NCBI GenBank assembly: GCA_900555635.1
Contig: USLU01000001.1
Coordinates: 1-64,000 of the forward strand
Source: an uncultured Bacteroides sp.
GTDB lineage: Bacteria; Bacteroidota; Bacteroidia; Bacteroidales; Bacteroidaceae
DNA length: 64,000 bases
Direction: 5' to 3'
Made by a program: the position numbers and the translations under genes. Below the pieces are notes generated by a model. The model made no database searches and was not told the DNA's origin. It saw only the letters and a program-made list of their open reading frames with translations. This document shows positions 33,797-43,090 of the stretch, one piece after another (within the stretch, counting starts at the first letter, position 1; the number at the start of each line of letters is the position of its first letter).

Positions 33797-35073
33797 TATT
33801 TTGTTTCCCTTTTCTGTGAATTCTGCTGCGACTTAGCTTTATTATTGCTATTCCGGTTATTCCTATTAACTTTCTTACGCCCGTTATTATAATTATTCCG
33901 CTTTTGACCATTAAATGAGCGCGGAGCATATTCTGGCGCTTCACCTAATTCTTCAGGAACAGGGATTTTGTATATGTCTTTTTCTAAGAAGTTTTCAATG
34001 TTTTTAAAGTTAGTCTGCTCTTTTTCACTAACAAAAGTTAGGGCGACTCCGTCGTTATTGGCACGGGCTGTACGTCCAATGCGGTGTACATAGTCTTCGC
34101 TATCGTGTGGAACATCATAGTTTATCACTAATCGGATGTCGTCAATGTCAATGCCTCTTGCTACGATATCTGTAGCCACCAAGATGTTGATCCGTCCGGC
34201 TTTGAACTCATACATAACGGCTTCGCGCTGTGCTTGCTCCAAGTCAGAATGCATTTCACCAACATTCAATTTCATGTGTTTCAAAGCTTTTGCTACTTCT
34301 TTTACTTTCAGTTTGGAAGAGGCGAATACAATAACACGTTCGGGTTGTTGCTCGGTAAAGAGACTACGGATGATACCCAATTTTTGATTCTCATAGCAGA
34401 CGTATGCAGCTTGGATAATCTTTTCTGCGGGTTTGGATACAGCTAATTTAACTTCAGCCGGATTATTGAGGATATTCTTAGCTAATTGCTGAATCTTGGC
34501 GGGCATAGTTGCCGAAAACATAATCGTTTGTCGCTCTTTAGGCAGGAATTTGACTATTTGCATGATATCATCATAGAATCCCATATCCAGCATTCGGTCT
34601 GCTTCATCCAAAATAAAATAAGAAACACGAGACAGATCTACGTAGCCAAGACTAAGGTGAGCAATCAAACGTCCCGGGGTGGCAATTACAACATCAGCTC
34701 CCAAGGTCAGCCCCTTTTTCTGTTGTTCAAATAGTATTCCATCGTTTCCACCATACACGGCAACACTACTGACAGGCATGAAGTAGGAAAAGCCTTCCAT
34801 TTGTTGGTCTATCTGTTGAGCCAGTTCTCGAGTGGGAGCCATTATGATACAATTAATAGCATCTTCCGGATGTCTGCCTTCTGAAAGTTCGTTAAGGACT
34901 GGCAATAAATAGGCGGCGGTTTTTCCAGTTCCAGTTTGTGCTACAGCTATCAAATCCCGGCCTTCAAGAATAATGGGAATTGACTCTCCTTGTATGGGGG
35001 TGCACTCATCAAAGCGCATGGCGTCGAGCGCATCCAGCACTTGACCGTTTAGTTCTAATTCGGAAAACTTCAT
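33796..35073 (-). CDS. DEAD-box RNA helicase (RhlE-like)
   Basis: The product is 425 residues. All helicase motifs are present in order: Q motif (FDECTPIQGESIP), Walker A AQTGTGKT, APTRELAQQ, TPGRL, DEAD in ILDEADRMLDMGF, SAT, then in the second domain VIFASSKLKVKEVA, VATDIVARGIDIDD and HRIGRTARA. The end (about 380-425) is a basic Asn/Arg/Lys-rich tail that probably binds RNA, typical of RhlE-type helicases in Bacteroidota. It acts in ribosome assembly or RNA turnover in the cytoplasm. A minus-strand TATCTTTG box lies 20 bases upstream of the ATG (35093-35100). Confidence 0.94.
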   Translation of the reverse strand: MKFSELELNGQVLDALDAMRFDECTPIQGESIPIILEGRDLIAVAQTGTGKTAAYLLPVLNELSEGRHPEDAINCIIMAPTRELAQQIDQQMEGFSYFMPVSSVAVYGGNDGILFEQQKKGLTLGADVVIATPGRLIAHLSLGYVDLSRVSYFILDEADRMLDMGFYDDIMQIVKFLPKERQTIMFSATMPAKIQQLAKNILNNPAEVKLAVSKPAEKIIQAAYVCYENQKLGIIRSLFTEQQPERVIVFASSKLKVKEVAKALKHMKLNVGEMHSDLEQAQREAVMYEFKAGRINILVATDIVARGIDIDDIRLVINYDVPHDSEDYVHRIGRTARANNDGVALTFVSEKEQTNFKNIENFLEKDIYKIPVPEELGEAPEYAPRSFNGQKRNNYNNGRKKVNRNNRNSNNKAKSQQNSQKRETK

Positions 35074-35210
35074 GTTTCTTTTTATTTATCGGCAAAGATA
35101 ATGCAATTTGAGTACAGAACTTTCATGCAGGCATGAAAAAGTTATATCGAAATGCAGCTTATCTTCTCTAAAGATAATGCAAATTAGGTGTAATACAACA
35201 ATAAAGAATC

Positions 35211-36440
35211 TTATTTCGGTATATCGATATATGAGTCTTTGAATCCTAGGAAATAGAGTACTCCATCCAATCCAATCGTATTGATAGATTGTTTGGCATT
35301 AGCTACTACTTTAGGCTTTGCATGAAAAGCGATTCCCAATCCGGCAATGCCAAGCATAGGTAAATCATTAGCACCGTCTCCAACGGCAATAGTCTGTGCA
35401 ATGTCTACTTTCTCTACTTGGGCAATCAACCGCAGGAGTTCGGCTTTGCGCTTACCATCTACCACATCACCAAGATAGCGACCGGTTAATTTGCCGTTTT
35501 CAATTTCAAGTTCGTTAGCGTATACATAGTCGATGCCATATTTCTTTTGTAGGTATTCTCCAAAATAGGTGAAACCTCCCGAAAGTATCGCTATTTTGTA
35601 ACCGTACTTTTTCAATACATACATTAATCGATCTACACCTTCTGTAATAGGTAGCTTCTCCGCTATTTCCTGCATTACTGATTCATCCAGACCTTTCAGT
35701 AAGGCTACTCTTTCACGAAAGCTCTCAATAAAATCTATTTCACCACGCATGGCGCGTTCAGTAATGGCTTTCACCTGATCACCCACACCTGCACGTATGG
35801 CAAGTTCGTCAATAACTTCTGTTTCAATCAGGGTAGAATCCATATCGAAGCAAATCAAACGTCGCATCCGTCGGTACATATTGTCTAATTGGAAAGAGAA
35901 ATCCATTTCCAATTCTGTAGCCAACTTCATCAGTTGTTCCTGCATGCCAATACGATCTTTGGGAGTTCCGCGAACAGAAAACTCAATGCAAGCTCGTGTA
36001 CGTGCTTCGCACTCATTCAAAGGAATACGTCCAGTCAGACGTTTGATAGCATCGATATTCATTCCTTGTTCTGATAGAATACGAGTCACCGCAGCAATCT
36101 GACGGGCAGATAATTGACGTCCCAATAGAGTAAGAATATATCGGTTTTTACCTTGCATTCCTACCCAATCTTCGTATTCTTTGGTAGTGATAGGATAAAA
36201 ACGAACAGTTACACCCAAAGAAGATGCTTTAAACAGCAATTCCTTCATAATGAACCCTGAGTGCTGTTCCTCCGTCATACATAAAATACCCAATGAAAGT
36301 GTATTATGAATATCGGCCTGACCAATATCTAGTATGGTAGCATCATATTTAGCCAATATTTCTGTAACGGAAGCAGTCAGTCCCGGTCTATCTTCACCCG
36401 TAATACGGATAAGAATGAGTTCAGTGTTTAATGGTTGCAT
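35211..36440 (-). CDS. serB: Phosphoserine phosphatase with N-terminal ACT domains
   Basis: The product is 409 residues, longer than E. coli SerB, with about 190 extra N-terminal residues that form two ACT-like regulatory domains (LILIRITGEDRPGLTASVTEILAKY near 8-32; YILTLLGRQLSARQIAAVTRIL near 96). The HAD phosphatase part starts with CFDMDSTLIETEVIDELA (DXDSTXXXXE), then AILSGGFTYF and VGDGANDLPML. It dephosphorylates phosphoserine in serine synthesis; ACT domains often sense serine. It is a single gene, with TACTTTTG (36462-36469, minus) as likely -7 box. Confidence 0.94.
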   Translation of the reverse strand: MQPLNTELILIRITGEDRPGLTASVTEILAKYDATILDIGQADIHNTLSLGILCMTEEQHSGFIMKELLFKASSLGVTVRFYPITTKEYEDWVGMQGKNRYILTLLGRQLSARQIAAVTRILSEQGMNIDAIKRLTGRIPLNECEARTRACIEFSVRGTPKDRIGMQEQLMKLATELEMDFSFQLDNMYRRMRRLICFDMDSTLIETEVIDELAIRAGVGDQVKAITERAMRGEIDFIESFRERVALLKGLDESVMQEIAEKLPITEGVDRLMYVLKKYGYKIAILSGGFTYFGEYLQKKYGIDYVYANELEIENGKLTGRYLGDVVDGKRKAELLRLIAQVEKVDIAQTIAVGDGANDLPMLGIAGLGIAFHAKPKVVANAKQSINTIGLDGVLYFLGFKDSYIDIPK

Positions 36441-36541
36441 AAATTATTGTTATTATTGCTACAAAAGTAGGGAAAATTCTTTCTATTTATGCTAAATAAC
36501 ATAAAAAACTGCACTATAAAAGTGAGAATTTTACTTGTTTA

Positions 36542-36574
36542 TTTGGAAGTTAAATTAAGAATTACTTACCTTTG
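36542..36574 (+). promoter_or_regulatory. Promoter with a long leader before the thioredoxin-fold gene
   Basis: TTTG (36542-36545), a 21-base gap and TACCTTTG (36567-36574) match both boxes. The start point would leave a leader of about 125 bases, which contains TTCCGGGA and TCCCGGAT capable of pairing. Confidence 0.65.
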
Positions 36575-36705
36575 CACCCGGTTTCTGAATTAAAGGCTTT
36601 GAATATCAATGGATTCCCGTTTTTTTCAACCCTGAAAAGAAATGTTCCGGGAAGAAACCACTGTTGAAGGACAGTCCCGGATAGTACTAACCAAAATCAT
36701 ATTGC

Positions 36706-37206
36706 ATGAAATATGTAAAATGGATTTTTGTTGTATTACTCATAAGTTCCTTGACTTCTTTTGTAGAAAAAGACAAACCCACTAGCGGTTTGAGCGTGGG
36801 AGACATAGCCCCGGATTTTTTAATCGAATCTATGTCAGCCGAGCAACCGGCAACTGATCTTTCCAATTTGAAAGGCAAATATGTGTTGCTTAGCTTTTGG
36901 GCAAGTTATGATGCGCAATCACGGATGCAAAACGCAAGTTTGAGCAATGCGCTTCAATCTTCTTCCCCTAATAATGTGGAAATGGTTTCTGTCTCATTTG
37001 ACGAATACAAGTCTATTTTTGATGAAACCATTCGTAAGGACCAAATAGTTACGCCCACTTGTTTCGTGGAAACTAAAGGCGAATCTTCCGGCTTATTTAA
37101 AAAGTATCGCTTAGGCCGCGGATTTACTAACTATTTACTGGATGATAATGGTGTTATTATTGCCAAAAACATCTCTGCTTCAGAACTTTCAGCTTATTTG
37201 AACTAA
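36706..37206 (+). CDS. Thioredoxin-fold (TlpA/peroxiredoxin-like) protein without catalytic cysteines
   Basis: The product is 166 residues. A signal or anchor sequence (MKYVKWIFVVLLISSLTSF) is followed by the TlpA/AhpC-like sequence GLSVGDIAPDFLIESM, DLSNLKGKYVLLSFWASYDAQSRMQ, then VEMVSVSFDE and TPTCFVETKG. In active relatives WASWCxxC follows the tryptophan; here the segment is WASYDAQSR, so both cysteines are lost. The one cysteine of the mature protein is in the cis-Pro region. It probably folds as thioredoxin but cannot do dithiol chemistry; binding or scaffold roles are possible. Its mRNA seems to have a long leader. Confidence 0.85.
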   Translation: MKYVKWIFVVLLISSLTSFVEKDKPTSGLSVGDIAPDFLIESMSAEQPATDLSNLKGKYVLLSFWASYDAQSRMQNASLSNALQSSSPNNVEMVSVSFDEYKSIFDETIRKDQIVTPTCFVETKGESSGLFKKYRLGRGFTNYLLDDNGVIIAKNISASELSAYLN

Positions 37207-37249
37207 ACTGAGAAAGGACAGAACAAAAGAGGAAAATGAATACAACAAA

Positions 37250-37293
37250 AAGCCCCTCCGGCACTTGTGGAAACACGAGAGCAGGAGGGGCTT
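37250..37293. terminator. Long bidirectional terminator
   Basis: AAGCCCCTCC and GGAGGGGCTT form a perfect 10-bp stem, continued after a bulge by CTTGTG/CACGAG around GAAA. A-run before and T-rich after make it work for the thioredoxin-fold gene and for the opposite lptG-like gene. Confidence 0.85.
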
Positions 37294-37316
37294 CTTATTT
37301 TTATACTATTTCGATT

Positions 37317-38453
37317 TTATTTGGGTGCTTTCCTATACAGATAGAATGCGATAAATGCATAAAGCACATTAGGAATCCACATGGCTATCATTGGAGGCAT
37401 ATTACCGGTTACAGCAAAAGTAGATGCAATCGTTTGGAAAAGTATATACGAAAAACTAAGTGCCAAACCGATACCAAGATGAAGTCCCATTCCTCCCTTT
37501 GTTTTCTTGGATGATAAAGAAACACCAATTATTGTCAGGATAAAGGAGGCGAATGACATAGCTATTCGTTTGTGATATTCAATTTCAAATTCCTTGATAT
37601 TAGCGAACCCTCGTTGTCTTTGCCGGTCTATATATTCACTCAATTGAGGACTGGTCAACATTTCTTGCTGGTTTTTCATTATCAGAAAGTCTGCTGGCTC
37701 CATAAAAAGAGTTGTATCTATCCGTTCACCTTTCGTGATGCTTTCTTTCATTCCATCCATCTCACGTATCATATAATCTTTGATAGTCCATTTGTGAACT
37801 GCCGTAGTGTCATAAGTAATAGTACGTGCTGTAAGATGGGATATTAATTGCTTGTCCTTGAACTTATCCAAAGAAAACCGATATCCGGTTTTACTGTAAT
37901 CTTCAAATCGCTCGATGTAAGCAATCACACCCGAGTCCACTTCCAACTGGATATTACGTGCCGTATTTTGCTTACGTTGTTTGTAATATTTGTCTTCGAA
38001 ATTAATACGCGTAACACTGCCTTTAGGTATGATATAAGAGCCCAAACAAAATGTGACTACGGCAATTACAGCTGCCGATACCATATATGGGCGTAGCATA
38101 CGTTTGAAACTCATACCCGTAGAGAACATGGCAATGATTTCAGAATTCTCCGCTAGTTTGGAAGTAAAGAAAATAACTGCAATAAATACGAATAGTGGGC
38201 TGAATAAATTGGCGAAATAGGGAATGAAGTTCAGGTAATAATCAAAAACAATGGCTTTCCATGGCGCATCGTGCGACATAAAACGGTCCATCTTTTCATT
38301 AAAGTCGAATACAACTGCAATAGAAATAATTAGAGCAATTGCAAAAACATATGTTCCCAGGAACTTTTTAATAATGTACCAGTCCAGCAACTTCAGGAAT
38401 TTACCTTTCGGTAGCTTCATGTCTTTCAGTATCTTCCAGTCAATTTTTCTCAT
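37317..38453 (-). CDS. LptF/LptG family lipopolysaccharide export permease
   Basis: The product is 378 residues from ATG 38453, whose ATGA overlaps the tgt stop; an upstream ATG adds 13 residues inside tgt and is less likely. It has the YjgP/YjgQ layout: helices at about 17-40 and 65-95 (LDWYIIKKFLGTYVFAIALIISIAVVFDF; FIPYFANLFSPLFVFIAVIFFTSKLAENSEIIAMFSTGMSFKRMLRPY), a periplasmic beta-jellyroll (about 130-280), and three C-terminal helices. With LptB it would extract LPS and pass it to LptC. It is the third gene of lon-tgt-lptG. Whether it is LptF or LptG cannot be told. Confidence 0.9.
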   Translation of the reverse strand: MRKIDWKILKDMKLPKGKFLKLLDWYIIKKFLGTYVFAIALIISIAVVFDFNEKMDRFMSHDAPWKAIVFDYYLNFIPYFANLFSPLFVFIAVIFFTSKLAENSEIIAMFSTGMSFKRMLRPYMVSAAVIAVVTFCLGSYIIPKGSVTRINFEDKYYKQRKQNTARNIQLEVDSGVIAYIERFEDYSKTGYRFSLDKFKDKQLISHLTARTITYDTTAVHKWTIKDYMIREMDGMKESITKGERIDTTLFMEPADFLIMKNQQEMLTSPQLSEYIDRQRQRGFANIKEFEIEYHKRIAMSFASFILTIIGVSLSSKKTKGGMGLHLGIGLALSFSYILFQTIASTFAVTGNMPPMIAMWIPNVLYAFIAFYLYRKAPK

Positions 38454-39580
38454 AATCTTGTTGATACACGTTTCACCATCATTGGTTTCCATGTTGAGAA
38501 GTCTCCGGCGATGATATGTTTGCGCGCTTCACCCACTAACCATAAATAGAATGCTAAGTTATGGATCGATGCTATTTGCATGGCAAGCAATTCCTGTGCA
38601 TGAAATAGATGACGCAAATAAGCTTTACTATACATTATATCTACGTATGATGCTCCATCTGCCTCAATAGGAGAGAAGTCCATTTCCCACTTTTTGTTAC
38701 GCATGTTGATAATGCCATCTTTAGTAAACAACATGCCATTACGTCCGTTACGGGTAGGCATTACGCAGTCAAACATATCCACGCCCCGTTCGATGCCTTC
38801 CAGAATATTTACAGGTGTACCAACACCCATCAAATAACGTGGTTTATCTTTAGGGAGTATCTCATTTACCAACTCAATCATTTCGTACATTTTCTCTGCC
38901 GGTTCACCAACTGCCAAACCTCCAATTGCATTTCCGTCTGCTCCCTTTGAAGCAATAAACTCAGCGGATTGAGTACGAAGGTCTCTATAAACGCAGCCTT
39001 GTACGATAGGAAATAACGATTGCTGGTATCCATATTTAGGTTCCGTTTCATTGAAACGTTTGATACAGCGATCCAGCCAGCGATGTGTCAATCCCATAGA
39101 TTTCTTAGCATATTCATAGTTTGAATCTCCGGGAGGACACTCATCGAAAGCCATCATAATATCCGCACCAATTGTTCGCTCAATATCCATCACTTTTTCA
39201 GGGGTAAAGATGTGTTTGCTTCCATCAATATGCGAACGGAATTCAGCACCTTCTTCCCGCAGTTTACGGATGCCGGATAAAGAAAACACTTGGAAACCAC
39301 CGCTATCTGTCAGCATAGGACGATCAAAGCCGTTGAACTTATGCAGTCCACCAGCTTTTTCTATTACCTCCAATCCCGGCCGCAAATAAAGATGATAGGT
39401 GTTACCAAGAATAATCTGTGCTTTAATATCTTCTTTCAGTTCCGGCAAATGTACACCTTTTACTGTTCCCAGTGTACCAACCGGCATAAAGATAGGTGTT
39501 TCAATCTGTCCGTGGTCGGTAGTTATCAGTCCGGCACGTGCATTAGTCTTGCTGTCTGTATATTGTAACTCAAATGTCAT
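38450..39580 (-). CDS. tgt: tRNA-guanine transglycosylase lacking the usual zinc cysteines
   Basis: The product is 376 residues. It should exchange G34 for a queuine precursor in GUN-anticodon tRNAs. Active-site parts are present: LTDSGGFQVFSL, MAFDECPPGDSNYEYAKKSMGLTHRW, NAIGGLAVGEP, and MGVGTPVNILEGIERGVDMFDCVMPTRNGRNG. In most bacterial enzymes a CXCXXC plus His binds zinc; in the aligned segment PIEADGASYVDIMYSKAYLRHL the cysteine positions are Gly309, Ser311 and Asp314, with His340 kept. The same change may be general in Bacteroidota; I could not check. Start and stop overlap neighbours by ATGA on both sides. Confidence 0.93.
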   Translation of the reverse strand: MTFELQYTDSKTNARAGLITTDHGQIETPIFMPVGTLGTVKGVHLPELKEDIKAQIILGNTYHLYLRPGLEVIEKAGGLHKFNGFDRPMLTDSGGFQVFSLSGIRKLREEGAEFRSHIDGSKHIFTPEKVMDIERTIGADIMMAFDECPPGDSNYEYAKKSMGLTHRWLDRCIKRFNETEPKYGYQQSLFPIVQGCVYRDLRTQSAEFIASKGADGNAIGGLAVGEPAEKMYEMIELVNEILPKDKPRYLMGVGTPVNILEGIERGVDMFDCVMPTRNGRNGMLFTKDGIINMRNKKWEMDFSPIEADGASYVDIMYSKAYLRHLFHAQELLAMQIASIHNLAFYLWLVGEARKHIIAGDFSTWKPMMVKRVSTRL

Positions 39581-42057
39581 TCTTCTTTCTTTTCAGTCTT
39601 TTCTTTTTTTGCAGTCAAATCAATGGCATCAGCTACCTTCTCGTCGGTCAGTGCAATAGCAAAAACCTCTCTTACATCTTTGACGTAATGGAAGGTAAGC
39701 CCTTGCAGATAGATTTCTTGAATCTCATCTATATTTTTGCGGTTTTCGTCACTTAAAATAATTTCTTTGATACCAGCACGTTTAGCTGCTAATATTTTTT
39801 CCTTGATTCCACCTACAGGAAGTACTTTGCCACGAAGGGTAATTTCACCTGTCATAGCTAAATTAGCTTTAACCTTTCGTTGGGTAAGGGCAGAGGCAAG
39901 GGAAGTAGCCATTGTGATACCCGCAGACGGTCCATCCTTTGGTATAGCGCCTTCCGGTACATGTACATGGATATTCCAGTTCTCGAAAATATCTTCATCA
40001 AGATTCAGTAAAGAAGCATGTGCCTTGATGTATTCCAGTGCCAACATTGCCGATTCCTTCATTACATCTCCCAAGTTTCCGGTCAACGTTAAACGTCCGC
40101 CTTTTCCACGGCTCAAACTAGTTTCTACAAACAATATCTCACCACCTACAGCAGTCCATGCCAAGCCTGTTACTACACCGGCATAATCATTACCTTGGTA
40201 CTTATCGCGAGTATATTCAGGAGCACCAAGAAAATCGTATAAATCCGCAGGTTTGATTTCTGCTTTTGCAAAATAGCCATCGGTAGCATATTGACGAGCT
40301 GATTTACGAAGTATCTTTCCGATTTTCTTTTCCAACTCACGCACACCACTTTCACGAGTATAGTTTTCGATAATAGCTTCTAGTGTATTCTTAGGTATCT
40401 TAATATCATTTTTCTTCATACCGTTGGCTTCCAGTTCTTTCGGAACCAAATGCCGGCGAGCTATTTCTATCTTTTCTTCTGTTATATATCCGCTTACTTC
40501 TATTAGCTCCATACGGTCTAACAATGGTCCGGGAATAGAATTCAGATTATTAGCCGTAGCTATAAACATAACCTTAGATAAATCGAAATCCACATCAAGG
40601 AAGTTGTCATGGAAAGTTGTATTCTGCTCCGGATCGAGTACCTCAAGAAGGGCTGATGAGGGATCTCCTTGACGATCAGAACTTACTTTATCAATTTCAT
40701 CCAGTATAAAAACAGGGTTTGAGGAACCTCCTTTTATCAAACTTTTAATAATGCGTCCCGGCATTGCACCGATATATGTTTTACGATGTCCACGAATTTC
40801 CGCTTCATCATGAACGCCACCTAAGGACATACGAATATATTTTCGTTTCAAAGCAGCGGCAATGGAACGTCCCAAGGAAGTTTTACCAACTCCTGGAGGG
40901 CCGTAAAGACAAATAATAGGCGACTTCATATCCCCTTTGAGCTTTAATACGGCAAGGTGTTCCAATATTCTCTCTTTAACCTTTTCCAGCCCATAATGGT
41001 CTTTATTCAAAGTTTTTTCAGCATTTGCCAAATTCAGGTTATCAGAAGTATATATACCCCAAGGCAAACTAAGCATTGTCTGCAAATAGTTCAACTGAAT
41101 ACTATAATCAGGAGACTGCGGATGAGTACGTTCCAACTTATCAAGTTCTTTCATGAAAGTTTCCCTAACTTCATTACTCCATTTTAAAGTATTAGCCTTT
41201 TTACGCATTTCTTCTATTTCCTGCTCCTGGCCACCGCCACCCAATTCATCCTGAATGGTCTTTATTTGTTGTTGCAAGAAATATTCGCGTTGCTGTTGAT
41301 CTATATCTTCACGTGCACGCATTTGAATAGATTCCTTGATCTCAGCTAGTTGCACTTCACGGTTTAGCATTTCTAATAAACGGTAAGTACGTGCTCTCAA
41401 GGAGTCAATACGTAGTAATTCTATTTTTTCATCTTTTTTCAAAGGAAGATTCGTGCAGATAAAGTCTACCAAAAACATCGGATTAGTAATGTTCTTGATG
41501 GCAAATGCAGAATCTTGTGGAAACATATCTGAGGATTTTACATATCTTATAGTTAAATCCTTGCATGCCTCCACTAATGCTTGAAATTCCTTATCTTTTT
41601 TATCAGGGATATCTTCATTCAAAGTTATCACACGCCCTTTTAGATAAGGAGTCGTATTCACAATTTCACTGAGCTCCATACGCTTGGAACCTTGCAAAAT
41701 CACAGTAGTAGTCTGATCTGGCATTTCTAATACACGGACTATTTTTGCAACTGTTCCAATTGTATGCAGATCTTCAAATTGAGGATCCTCAGTTTCCGCA
41801 ACTTTCTGGCATACTACAGCTATGTACGTATTTTTCTTTTCTGCTTCACGTACCAATTTTAAGGAAGATTTTCTTCCTACAGATACAGGCATAAACACCC
41901 CCGGAAATAATACCATATTTCGAAGAGGTAGGATGGGAAGGATTTCAGCTACTTCAATATCCATTAATTGTTCTTCATTCCCCTCAAAATCAGCAATTAC
42001 AGAAAAAGCGTTTCCATTTCTATCTTCAACGTCACTTAGGTAATTTCTTTTCTTCAT
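39577..42057 (-). CDS. lon: ATP-dependent Lon protease
   Basis: The product is 826 residues. It degrades misfolded and regulatory proteins in the cytoplasm. An N-terminal LON substrate domain (LPILPLRNMVLFPGVFMPV onward), a coiled helical region, AAA+ domain with Walker A GPPGVGKTS, FILDEIDKVSSDRQGDPSSALLEVLDPEQN (Walker B), and the peptidase with PKDGPSAGITM (catalytic Ser) and IKEKILAAKRAGI (catalytic Lys) are all present. The C-terminus has a Lys/Glu-rich tail. Its stop overlaps the tgt ATG, so lon-tgt-lptG are translated in series. A minus-strand -7 box (TAACTTTG) lies about 50 bases upstream. No CIRCE-like repeat was seen. Confidence 0.97.
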   Translation of the reverse strand: MKKRNYLSDVEDRNGNAFSVIADFEGNEEQLMDIEVAEILPILPLRNMVLFPGVFMPVSVGRKSSLKLVREAEKKNTYIAVVCQKVAETEDPQFEDLHTIGTVAKIVRVLEMPDQTTTVILQGSKRMELSEIVNTTPYLKGRVITLNEDIPDKKDKEFQALVEACKDLTIRYVKSSDMFPQDSAFAIKNITNPMFLVDFICTNLPLKKDEKIELLRIDSLRARTYRLLEMLNREVQLAEIKESIQMRAREDIDQQQREYFLQQQIKTIQDELGGGGQEQEIEEMRKKANTLKWSNEVRETFMKELDKLERTHPQSPDYSIQLNYLQTMLSLPWGIYTSDNLNLANAEKTLNKDHYGLEKVKERILEHLAVLKLKGDMKSPIICLYGPPGVGKTSLGRSIAAALKRKYIRMSLGGVHDEAEIRGHRKTYIGAMPGRIIKSLIKGGSSNPVFILDEIDKVSSDRQGDPSSALLEVLDPEQNTTFHDNFLDVDFDLSKVMFIATANNLNSIPGPLLDRMELIEVSGYITEEKIEIARRHLVPKELEANGMKKNDIKIPKNTLEAIIENYTRESGVRELEKKIGKILRKSARQYATDGYFAKAEIKPADLYDFLGAPEYTRDKYQGNDYAGVVTGLAWTAVGGEILFVETSLSRGKGGRLTLTGNLGDVMKESAMLALEYIKAHASLLNLDEDIFENWNIHVHVPEGAIPKDGPSAGITMATSLASALTQRKVKANLAMTGEITLRGKVLPVGGIKEKILAAKRAGIKEIILSDENRKNIDEIQEIYLQGLTFHYVKDVREVFAIALTDEKVADAIDLTAKKEKTEKKEE

Positions 42058-42105
42058 TTCATTCTTTTTAGTTTATGTCATAATGACAGGCCGATAAAGC
42101 GCCCG

Positions 42106-42113
42106 CAAAGTTA
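42106..42113 (-). promoter_or_regulatory. -7 promoter element of the lon operon
   Basis: Minus-strand TAACTTTG fits TAnnTTTG about 50 bases before the lon ATG; no TTG box at 19-21 bases was found. Confidence 0.5.
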
Positions 42114-42228
42114 AGCTATTTCTTCTTAATTAGAAGTTCTTCTGCCTTTAAAAACACAAAAACAATGCCAAATTTGCACTAGATCTATCTTCTTTGACTA
42201 TTTTTGAGGCTTAATTAGAAAATTATCT

Positions 42229-42936
42229 ATGTCAAATACTTCTTTTGCGTTTAAACAATTTACAGTGAATCACGACAAGTGCGCTATGAAAGTAGGTACG
42301 GATGGTGTATTATTAGGAGCATGGGCACCGGTAGCTAAAGCCAAACATATACTAGATGTTGGTACTGGAACAGGATTGATAGCCTTGCAGCTGGCTCAAC
42401 GTAACCAGTATGCAAAGGTTATTGCTGTTGAAATAGATCCTTCAGCTGCATCACAAGCCAAAGAGAATGTAGATTGTTCTCCTTGGGCTGATAGAATAGA
42501 CGTTGTCTGTAGCGATTTCCGATATTTCCAATCAGAAGCTAAATTTGATCTTATTGTTTCCAATCCTCCTTATTTTATGGATGCTTTAAAATGTCCGGAC
42601 GAACGGCGTAACATGGCACGGCATACAGGAGGATTAAATTACGATTTGTTATTCCATCATGCAGCACATTTACTTGAAGAGGAAGGATGTATAAGTATTA
42701 TTATTCCGGTTGAAGCTGAAAAAGCAGTCATAAATGCAGCTTGGGATAACAAACTTTTTCCTTCAAACTGTTTGCGGATAATCACTAAACCAGGTAAACC
42801 ATGTCGACGAGTGCTGTTTACATTTAAGTTTCAAAATAAAAAATGTGTTGAAGAAAGTCTTTGTATCGAAGTGGAACATAACAATTATACCCCTGAATAT
42901 ATTGCTCTGACCAAAGATTTTTACCTAAAAATGTAA
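42229..42936 (+). CDS. trmN6: tRNA1(Val) (adenine(37)-N6)-methyltransferase
   Basis: The product is 235 residues. SAM-binding motif I is HILDVGTGTGLIALQLAQRN, and the N6-adenine motif IV is IVSNPPYFMD (NPPY). The start FAFKQFTVNHDKCAMKVGTDGVLLGAW is characteristic of YfiC/TrmN6 proteins, which methylate A37 of tRNA-Val1. It is divergent from lon with a 171-base region between, and has no evident partner downstream. Confidence in the family is high, in the exact tRNA substrate moderate. Confidence 0.92.
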   Translation: MSNTSFAFKQFTVNHDKCAMKVGTDGVLLGAWAPVAKAKHILDVGTGTGLIALQLAQRNQYAKVIAVEIDPSAASQAKENVDCSPWADRIDVVCSDFRYFQSEAKFDLIVSNPPYFMDALKCPDERRNMARHTGGLNYDLLFHHAAHLLEEEGCISIIIPVEAEKAVINAAWDNKLFPSNCLRIITKPGKPCRRVLFTFKFQNKKCVEESLCIEVEHNNYTPEYIALTKDFYLKM

Positions 42937-43032
42937 GAATCCTATAAAGTGTAAATTATAATAGTAATGTGTGTTTACGTAAAATAACACTTGTTACAGC
43001 TCTCGTAAAAACCTCAAAAAATGTAAAAAGGT

Positions 43033-43063
43033 TTTGTCCCTTAGGCTTAGGCTTGTAATTTTG
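43033..43063 (+). promoter_or_regulatory. Promoter of the TPR protein gene
   Basis: TTTG (43033-43036), a 19-base gap and TAATTTTG (43056-43063) match both boxes exactly; start about 20 bases before the ATG. Confidence 0.75.
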
Positions 43064-43090
43064 GGATATCAACTAAAATTATAAAGCAAT

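Noticed and set aside
36575..36705. Known riboswitch in the long leader
   Set aside because: One complementary pair is visible, but no consensus of TPP, SAM, FMN or other common classes was found.
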